Positions 53,729-64,000 of a stretch of DNA of 64,000 nucleotides are shown here, in pieces. Position numbers and translations under genes: made by a program. The stretch is from assembly GCA_024663395.1 (NCBI GenBank), contig JANFAH010000029.1, positions 372,001 through 436,000 on the forward strand, in the 5' to 3' direction. Each line of letters opens with the position of its first letter. Position 1 is the stretch's first letter. Source of the stretch: Pisolithus tinctorius (taxonomy: Eukaryota > Basidiomycota > Agaricomycetes > Boletales > Pisolithaceae). The notes under the pieces are model-generated. The model was given only the letters and a program-made list of their open reading frames with translations, did not search any database and was not told the DNA's origin.

Positions 53729-54382
53729 ATCGCTTGGAGTTTTCACAACTTGACATTGACAACGACAGCTGGGTGGGAATATACGAACGTTGCAATCCCC
53801 AAGACGACAGGATCAATCCCCTGTCCTGTCGTATGAAATTGATTGAAGCGGAGCAGGGTAGAGTGGAGTTCAGGTGACTCGGAAAGAATCAAAGATGCGA
53901 CATTCGAGAAAGTCGACCTGATACACGACATCTCGCGAGCGTGGTTCCCAATGACAGTCGAAGTCCTTGCCGTTCCGTATTGATAGATTCGCTGCGGAGT
54001 CCCACCGTTTTCCTCATTTGCGTCTCTATGAACGCACAAACAGCATCAGCGAATTCGAGCTCGTCCACCAAAATCCGAAGCAACTCGGCGGAGGTGCAAT
54101 GCAACATCAACAATATGGCCCACATCGCACGAAGGTAAGTATTCGCGCAATGTGTGAGCTCAGTGCAGAGTTTCTGGCATGGTCGAACAGACAGGTTGGT
54201 GGGACGAGCGGCGGGAACGTGCTGAGTTACTCGGCGGGACTCCCACGTGGCATTCGAAACATTAGGGTCTGGTTTACGCAGATTACTTTCACTACTCACG
54301 GACATATATTCTTACAGGTAAGCATCGTTGCCTATGGAACATCCAGAAATACACAGCACTCATGACAACCCAAAACATCAAA
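53729..54382 (-). other. Arm B copy of the FMO-GT90 spacer
   Basis: Inverted match to 12305-12400 plus 12735-13252 of arm A. It lacks the purine-rich 300 bases of arm A. Conserved peptides (RKTVGLR, GIDPVVLGI) suggest an old coding remnant, but no domain is recognised. Confidence 0.4.
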
Positions 54383-57085
<2,703 letters not shown>

Positions 57086-57345
57086 GGTGATAACACAAAG
57101 ACAAAGATCCGACATTCTACCGCCTAGGCATTTTACGTAGACCCTTAATAATTGATACTTGCAAATTGGGCGAACCGCATTGCGAACGCATGGTTAAATG
57201 GGTTCCGACGCGTCCTTATTGCTGACGAGGCCAGTGGCCCTACATAATGCCAGGCATATCCCGTCAATGCATGGACATGTTAGTCTGGTCACCAGCCAGA
57301 CATGTCTAGGAGGCAAGCCGTCGATAGAAGACCTGGTAAAGTTGG

Positions 57346-59800
57346 GTGCACTTCTACAGGGTGCGTGGATTTCATTTCGTTTCTCACGGCAACAACCAGG
57401 CGGGTGCTGTGCTGTCCCACCACTGGCCACTTGCTGGGCTAGAGTGGGTGATTTGACGCAACTTGCATGGAGGGCGGGTGGTTTTAAGTCGATGTGCTAG
57501 GGAGGTATCAGGGCCGTCTATCTACATATTACTTCTGTCAGTCACCCTGGGCTGTATACAGAAGGCGTAGAGGTAGGTAAGGGGGAGGGAGAGTGCAGCG
57601 GTTTTGAGCCCGCGAACGCTCTCATCAAAGGGGCCACCACTGCCCCATCCGCCGCCTATCCTGAGCCAGTTAGGTAGCTACCAGGCAACGACGGGAGTTG
57701 CCCTTAACCCAAAATGGGCGACGACCCGTCCCAGGTCTGGTATACATCCGGGGGGGAGGGCAGCTTCCTGCCTCAGCCCGGGAATAGCCGGTACGGAGCC
57801 TCCGTTGCCATGCCACGTGACCACTCTTCAATCTGGATTCTCTGGCCCTCGGCGGCTCTGCTTGACTAACTTCATCCATCACGGGCTAATGGGACCAACG
57901 ACTGTCGTTAATTTTCTGGTACGTGGAGCGTGGAGTTTAACCATGAAGCTTCGGTGTCTTGTTCCGTCTTGAATGGGGTCCAGTCCCTCAGCTTCTCTTC
58001 CTTTCAAGAGGCACTCGCTGTGCAATGTCCACCAGTGCCTGTCTTCTGCTTACTCTCCTTTTTTCGCTTGGACCTCTTGCATACATCCCCAAAGGCCGTA
58101 CCCTCGGCGATATCGGTGACGACCCATCTGCCTGTCACTTTACACTGCGGACTCGAGTTGAAGTCATTTTTGTATTTCGAATCTCGCAAGCAGCTCTGCC
58201 AGGTCCACGGCGGCTCAGACCCAGTGTAGTCGTCAACAGACCACTAACAAGCGGACAACTTCCGCGTTGTCATGATCGACCAGCTGGATGTTCTGAACCT
58301 CAGAGCCGAACAGTGATATGTACATCCTCCTGATCCATGTTGCATACTTGTGCTGCCGTGCCTGCACAGCCATCGTGAGAGCATTCACCCCTAAGCGTGT
58401 TCCTCTTCTCCCTCAGAAGCTTGCTGGGCCGGTCGCGTCCCTGTGACCTTCACGAAAGTCTTGCGAAATATACCCTTCCCGAAGGCGGTGTCATCGACGT
58501 CACTCCCAGACACTCCGGTAGCGTCCTCATTAGCCCGTATGACTTGACTACCCAACAACCCTTTAAGTGCAGAGTCACACCCGCCTTTTCCTTCGTCAAG
58601 TCTTTCTCCCTTGCCGATGAAGAAGGGAATGAGGACAGCACCTCCGAGCTCATCACACCCCGGACTGGTGCGGCCTTTACGTCCGTATCTTTCGCTTGCG
58701 CCCTCTACATCCTTGTATGCGTCATCTTTGAACGTACTCGTTTCAATACCTCATCCTCCCCGATCTTCACATCGCCGCGCATCCTACTCAGTCCCTCTTG
58801 TCTGGTACAATTTATCGTTGCTCTCACCACCGCTTTTCGCGCGTCTTCATCTGCGTGCTCAGAGAGCGTCACCTCGTCGGCCAGAATGCGGAGTAGAATG
58901 GATGCGTTAGCTTGCCTAGAAGGTAGCAGAAAATAGGGACTGCGGGGCCGTAGGCGTGGAGATGCACGCAGAAAGAGTAACTTCGACGGCGGGGACGAAG
59001 AGGGCGATGGCGAGAGCAACCGGCAGGATATAATAGTTACTCGCTTTGGAGGTGAGTAGATGCGGCTTGCGCCGACCGTTTGTATTGAAGACGTGGGTTC
59101 GATAGGGGACGTCGAGGACGACCGTGCTGAGGAAGGGCGGAGCGCTCCCAATTCTTCGTATCTCTTCGTGAGCAACAAAGTACGACCTGGACGAGAGGAT
59201 AATCAACGCACCCGGGAACGACTCTCACTCTCACCTGCATGATTCACGCCGTTATTTTTACCCAGGACGACGTTCGCTGTCGAGGCTTCTGTGTCGGCGA
59301 GCAGTTCGTCACCTCCCTCCATATCGAAGGCAACGTTGTTGGAGCTTCACTTGCCTCCACCCCCATGGCCCGCGGACGCAAACGACATAGTACGCTTGAG
59401 TCGTGGTTTCCTCTGCGCAGTTTCACGGATCTAAAGGCCGATTCGGACGAGCGCGCGTCTTCGTGGAAATAGAGAAGTTTTATCGAGATTGGTGTTGCCT
59501 GATTATAAATGCCCCTTGCGACATGGTATGATCTCCTCCAAAATGTTTCTTATTGTCTGTATTCTCTCCAGTTATCCTATTCATTCTGCTTAGACCGGAT
59601 CCACAGGACGTATCCAAATTCCCTCTATCCGTTCGGTTGACTTTTGATTTCTTTAGACGCTTCTACTTGTAGTTTCTGCCAAAATCGCATGCTAATTTCT
59701 CTTTCTTTTTCCTTCGCCGTTCACCATGCTTACACACTTTACATATGATCTCTTGCAACCTCTAATATGACCAGTTTTGTCTTTCCTCACGACACACTTA
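57346..59800. other. Intergenic outside the duplication; unassigned minus-strand ORFs at 58450-59240
   Basis: 57350-58390 shows no coding signal. Between 58450 and 59240 both strands carry open frames: plus 58397-58936 and minus 58705-59178 and 58916-59206. The minus frame with ANASILLRILADEV and EDEVLKRVRSKM has a charged, helix-like composition and may be an exon, but I recognise no family. Confidence 0.35.
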
Positions 59801-60353
59801 ATCAAGGCACTCGAGCAGTATAGATTGAAGAATGTATTAGTGGTGTTAGTTCGACTGCTCTGAATCAGTACACTTCGTGTCGGAAAAAGCCGCCACCAAC
59901 CACTTGGTTATCGATAGGCGCCTTGATAGTGTAAGGACTCGGTCCGACACTGTCGACCGTTTGTTCAGATGGTGAATTCTCTATGACAGTCTTACTTATC
60001 ATCTCATTTGTTTCTTGATCCTACTTTACCCGTAGCAGTACTCTGACATATTTCGTGCCTGCTCTCTAACCTATAAAATGGCCTATGTAGCGTACTGTAT
60101 GGGGACTCTTTTTTCTACCTCAAATCAAACAGACCTTTCACACTGGAAACGAGTAGTATTTAAGAAGAATCCTGGTGTGGTGTTGTTGCAAGTCTTATAA
60201 CTTCGCATCGCCATTACATATTTTTTTCCTGTCCCAAACAGTCAAAAGAAAACTCGAACTCTAGACAAACCCCTTCGATACCTTCTCAACCATCCGCAGG
60301 CTGATCCCCTGTCGACACTCGAGTAAGTATCCGAAAACACCTAACAAAAAGAA
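59801..60353 (+). other. Leader region of the Ty3-like element, possibly containing its 5' LTR
   Basis: The sequence before the gag ATG at 60354 has a TATA box (cctataaaatgg, 60070-60081) and pyrimidine-rich stretches. An LTR with TATA-driven transcription would be expected here, but its boundaries cannot be fixed because no second LTR is in the window. Confidence 0.3.
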
Positions 60354-63161
60354 ATGGTTAATACCTGTTCTACCGCACACCGAGGCACCCATGCTCAAGC
60401 TTCATCCCTACCCCAAAGCCCAACGACTCAGCCTGGCACTGAGATCATTGGTGTGTCCCCTCTACCAAAGCTGACCCCACTCAGGAGTCAGTACTCTACC
60501 CCAATTGAAAAACCCGCCACTAGTAACATCCGGAGTTATAGTGATGTGGTAAGGTCTGGCTCGAGGAGCCCTAGTCCAGTGCCCCAAGGTGCTACTGTTG
60601 ATGTTCCCGGCTTGAGGAATAGCTTGCTGGTGTATCCCAGTGACAGTGGAGTCCCGGAGGCCTCACAGGCTCGTACTGTTAGAGTCCTAGTAGTGACTCA
60701 TAGTATGAATGATGCCTTACCTGATAACGTCCACTGCAACTCTTTATCCATTTTCCCAATGAGTGATATGGAAGCAGAGCAGAATGACTGGACAGAGGTG
60801 GTGCGTAAGAAGTCATGTGAGTGACAAGCCCACAGCATGTTAAGGCCAGACCAGACAAATGCTGTCTGAAGGGCAGAATGGCAACTGACCCTGGATGAAT
60901 GAGAGAAAATCCAGAGGAGGTCATTGTCGATGATGAGGGATAACCCTGAAGTGACCTTGTCAGAAAGTGATGAGCCCTCTGCTAAGGGTGAATGCAAGGG
61001 AAAGGGACCCGATCCTAGGAACTGGGGGAACCTGAAACTTAGTGAGAATGAGATAGACCCAGGTGCACAACGCACAGCCCTTGCATCGTGGAATGCTGCT
61101 AATAGATTGGCAAATGAGAGCGACGATGACCAACCCAGAACGTCAAAGGGGAATGATCTGGAAAGCATCACACAACCCACCGAGGGTGAACTCCTGGAAC
61201 TGCATGGCAGGGAAAATGAGCGGATCCCTAAGAGGAGTAAGCCAAAGCGTTCAAAGAAAAACAAGAGGAGGGTGACCAAACCATTGAGGGAACCTCCAAA
61301 CCCAATAAAGGAGATGGTTGATAAAGTCGTCTGTCAAGATCACAAGAGACGCGAACGGCAGAAAATGCTGAGAGCCATGGAACCTGTAAAGCAAATCAAC
61401 CCAAAGAGCTACATTGGACTCGCCTTTAAGTGCCTTGAAAAGGATGAGAAGTGCTCCAAAAGATCCAAAAATAAAAGGAAGGCCAAGCGCACCTCAGAGT
61501 CGTCAAGTGACGATGATACCAGCTTGTCCGAGTCTAAATCTTCCATGACCAAGAGCTCGAGTGACGACTCCATGGCATGAGACTCTAGTATTGATTTGTC
61601 CAGCTCTTCCGGCTCGAGTGATGATGACTTCTCTTTGACAACCAGCAAATCGTCGTCAAGCTCGGGTGGGTCGTCGAGTGGCTCAAGCCATTGACGTGGT
61701 AGACCCCGACGCTGTAAGGATGGTAAAGGAAAGAAACGCAAGTCTAAGAAGTGTTCGAAATCACATCACAAGACGACTCTCAAACCCATCCCACTGAATA
61801 AATATGACGGATCTGATGATGTCCATGCCTTTCAACGGTTCGTGACTGAAGGGGCTGCATATGTTACAGATGGCTGAGTCGAGCCTAAGAAATGTGCATT
61901 CATTCTATCCCACTACCTAATGGGCAAAGCACATGAGTTTTATGTGCGGGAAGTCTCAGGAGATCCTTACAAGTGGAGGCTCTCAGATTTCTTTACACAA
62001 CTATTCAATTATTGTTTCCCCATTGATTTCTGAATGTGGCAAAGAGAGAAACTACAATCATGTTATCAGAACTCTAAAATGGTAAAGAACTACCTGTACG
62101 AGCTCAATGAGCTATGGAACATGATCAGGGAGACCGACAAATGCACTAAGGTGCACAAGTTTTGGTCAGGGCTCTGAAAGGAGCTCCAACGAGACCTATG
62201 GAAAGAGAAATTGAACCCAGAGATCTCATCACTAAAGAAGATCTTGGCATCCGCTGAGATCCTCGAAATTGCCCAGACTGTCACTGGTGACTATACTCGT
62301 AGATCTAAGTGACGAAGGAGTAAGCATAGGGCAGTGGGAAGTGCGGCTGCATCACCAGAGAGTCCCGAACCTCACAAGTCGGGACACAAGTGAAGATGCG
62401 AAAGGAAGAGGAAATTTAAGGGCAAAGGCTATCGAAAGGAAGCCGCTACACCCGATAATCACACCCTGGGAGGGAAATGCACCAGACGTCCAGACAGGCG
62501 GAAGTGTGATGCCCCTAAACTAAGCAAAGAGGAGCAAGAATGACATAAGGCAGAGGGCCTGTGTTTCATCTGCCATAAGTTGGGACACTTCTCGAGGAAC
62601 TGCCCTGATCATCAGGTCGTGTCCAACACTGGCAGGTCTTCAGGTGTTATGAGCTTTGGTGTGGGCATGGACTTTGGAGATATTGAGTGCCAATGTCAGT
62701 TGGCAAGTTTGTCTAGGCACGGCCCTGAGGTATCATTGAACTTCATTCAGGCTTGAGGGCCTACGAACCAAGAAGATGATGGCGTACCTGATGATGGCCT
62801 CCCAGACCTGGAGAGTGTCTCAGACGATGAAGACTACTGGACTAGCGATAGTACCATTCCCGAAGAGGAAGCCCCAAATGACGGAATGCATGTCTATGCC
62901 TATAGGAGCAACCAGGTCTGTGGAGTCTGGTGGGTGGGCACAAAACTAGGCACCCCCTGGAGGACAGGGCCATGGAATGACTATCCGGGATCTGCTACCC
63001 TGGTGATGACCTGAACTTGTTGCGCACTTATATGGACTCCTGATTCCTGGTCTATGATCTGATGGATGGCTGACACATGATTGTGGAAAGCAAACGAGAT
63101 GTATTAGGCCCAGGAGACGAGATTACAGTCGAAATGCACCTGCTAATGAACCCTGCTTTCT

Positions 63162-63164
<3 letters not shown>
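60354..63164 (+). pseudogene. Ty3/gypsy-type gag polyprotein, decayed, stops all TGA
   Basis: One frame runs from the ATG at 60354 to about 62990: an N-terminal segment with SYSDVVRSGSRSPSP and DWTEVVRKK, a basic and Ser/Asp-rich linker (61490-61690), a retrotransposon gag domain (NKYDGSDDVHAFQRFVTEGA to EILEIAQTVTGDY, 61797-62295) and a CCHC zinc knuckle CFICHKLGHFSRNC (62562-62603). The frame is interrupted only by TGA, at 60822, 60867, 60900, 61578, 61692, 61875, 62031, 62175, 62310, 62391, 62541 and 62754. After a frameshift before 63012 the domain continues (LVYDLMDG, HMIVESKRDVLGPGDE) with further TGAs at 63041, 63071 and 63161. Protease and RT regions are missing because the sequence ends at a LINE oligo(T) tract at 63165. 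Confidence 0.8.

Positions 63165-63193
<29 letters not shown>
63165..63193 (-). repeat. Oligo(T) tract of 29: poly(A) tail of a minus-strand LINE
   Basis: An uninterrupted T run directly at the break of the gag sequence, as expected where a LINE inserted by target-primed reverse transcription on the minus strand. Confidence 0.65.
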
Positions 63194-63717
63194 CTCATTT
63201 AAAGTGCGTGAGGGCTGGTTTGCCCTATGTTGCACTATTCTATCGTAAAGCGACCTAACTAGGGCCCCCTGTGGCCCGCCTGAACCCCACAAGCGTGTGA
63301 ATGCCCTGGTGGCAAAGCCTTCGGCTCCCCACCAGTCCGCCGTTCCCGCCGGCCGTTTTAGTCACACCGCCTTGAAGTGGGGACGGCTTATAACTTCTGC
63401 TAGCTCGCTTTTCTATTTACACTGGCCCGGCTGCCGTTAGGCTAGCTGATAACGAAATAAACGTGCTTTTCCATGTCCCGTTGTGTGTGAGTGAATATCT
63501 GGTGCGTTAGGTCGGTACTTTGGGACGGGGGTGAGTGGTCTGGGGGACATAGGCGCGTTGTTCAGCGTTCTACCGGATGACGTGTGTCGCGGTGGGGGAG
63601 CAATGGGATGTATGAGCGAGTGGTTTGGGTATGCGGTGCATGCGTTCGTGGACTACTTTCCGTAGCGCGAATGGAGCGCTAGGGCTCTGTGGGAGCGCTT
63701 CCTTACGGTGCGCCTTC
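63194..63717 (-). mobile_element. LINE 3' region with a conserved-looking hairpin
   Basis: Sequence between two oligo(T) tracts. On either strand CTGGTGG (63306-63312) pairs with CCACCAG (63329-63335), and inside it AGCC (63316-63319) pairs with GGCT (63323-63326) around a TTC loop. Such 3' stem-loops are used for RT recognition in some LINEs (established for stringent-type LINEs). It is either the outer 3' UTR of the LINE ending at 63783 or the tail of a second LINE. Confidence 0.45.
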
Positions 63718-63738
63718 TTTTTTTTTTTTTTTTTTTTT
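63718..63738 (-). repeat. Second oligo(T) tract of 21
   Basis: A T run 45 bases downstream (on the minus strand) of the LINE ORF2 stop at 63783. It may be that element's poly(A) tail or an internal A-rich run. Confidence 0.6.
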
Positions 63739-63782
63739 GGCGGTCTTCGGCTCCGATTCGTCGTGATATCCTGTGATGTGCG

Positions 63783-64000
63783 TTATCGTGCGTTCGCGTT
63801 CTGCCTGGGGGTCTCACCGTGTGTATGCTGTAAACGTTTTGTGGCCGATATGTACTTGAACAAGTGGGTTTGGGCCACCTTGTTCGAGAGGAGGAATGCC
63901 ATCGAGTTGGCATCCCTTCCTAGCGCGTTGCGGAGTATGTGACGCTCTCTGTCATATCTTGGACACTGGAAGATGTAGTGGTGTACGTTTTCTGGTCTGT
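63783..64000 (-). CDS. LINE ORF2 C-terminal end (after RNase H), runs in from outside the window
   Basis: The minus strand, read from the window edge, is open to TAA at 63783-63785. The peptide has the zinc-binding-like end HHYIFQCPRYDRERHILR, followed by ALGRDANSMAFLLSN and LFKYISATKRLQ. This matches the usual C-terminus of agaricomycete LINE reverse transcriptase/RNase H polyproteins (HHYLLQCP..., LFKYI.ATKR). It has the same orientation as the ORF1 fragment at 1-689, possibly the same family. Confidence 0.75.
   Translation of the reverse strand, partial: RPENVHHYIFQCPRYDRERHILRNALGRDANSMAFLLSNKVAQTHLFKYISATKRLQHTHGETPRQNANAR

Noticed and set aside
57604..57972. 122-codon plus-strand ORF
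   Set aside because: Low-complexity Pro/Ser/Arg composition, no domain, and the opposite strand is equally open; treated as incidental.
60354..63164. TGA as a sense codon in the retroelement (genetic code change)
   Set aside because: Host genes in the same window end with TGA (FMO, AKR, both helicase copies, DUF6534), and the extra Cys residues fit C-to-T mutation better than recoding.

Overview
The window looks like nuclear DNA of a filamentous basidiomycete, probably an agaricomycete. Genes are cut by many introns of about 45-70 bases. The recognisable families are typical of mushroom-forming fungi: DUF6534 membrane proteins, CAP10/GT90 glycosyltransferases, coiled-coil F-box proteins, very large UvrD/TRANK1-like helicases, multiple P450s, and LINE and Ty3-type retroelements. 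No species can be named from sequence alone. I saw no tRNA, rRNA, CRISPR array or prokaryotic feature.

Layout. 1-904: 5' part of a minus-strand LINE whose 5' end cuts into a decayed helicase copy (905-4997). 6444-7991: broken F-box gene. 9350-28155: 'arm A' of a large inverted segmental duplication, holding a decayed FAD monooxygenase (FMO), a damaged GT90 gene, a long UvrD/TRANK1-like helicase locus and a decayed aldo-keto reductase (AKR). 28703-49382: a unique core resembling a secondary-metabolite cluster. It contains an adenylate-forming reductase (damaged), a GMC oxidoreductase (damaged), two divergent P450s, a UbiA-superfamily membrane enzyme, a duplicated remnant of the reductase promoter and start, a third P450 and a DUF6534 protein. 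49710-57345: 'arm B', the inverted, internally deleted partner of arm A, with AKR and FMO copies that both read open. 57350-59800: nothing recognised. 60354-63164: a Ty3-like gag whose stop codons are all TGA, ending at a LINE-type oligo(T) tract. 63165-64000: 3' ends of minus-strand LINE sequence.

Interpretation (inference). The core plus the FMO and AKR of the arms is a plausible pathway set. The UbiA-type enzyme would make or attach a prenyl skeleton. The reductase would activate and reduce a carboxylate. The P450s, FMO, GMC enzyme and AKR would oxidise and reduce the product. The AKR and reductase genes share a promoter block of about 85 bp containing a TCG-N7-CGA dyad, which suggests common control. 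Many core genes carry single-base indels, so the pathway may be degenerating or the assembly may contain indel errors. Arm B keeps good copies of the two genes that are broken in arm A.
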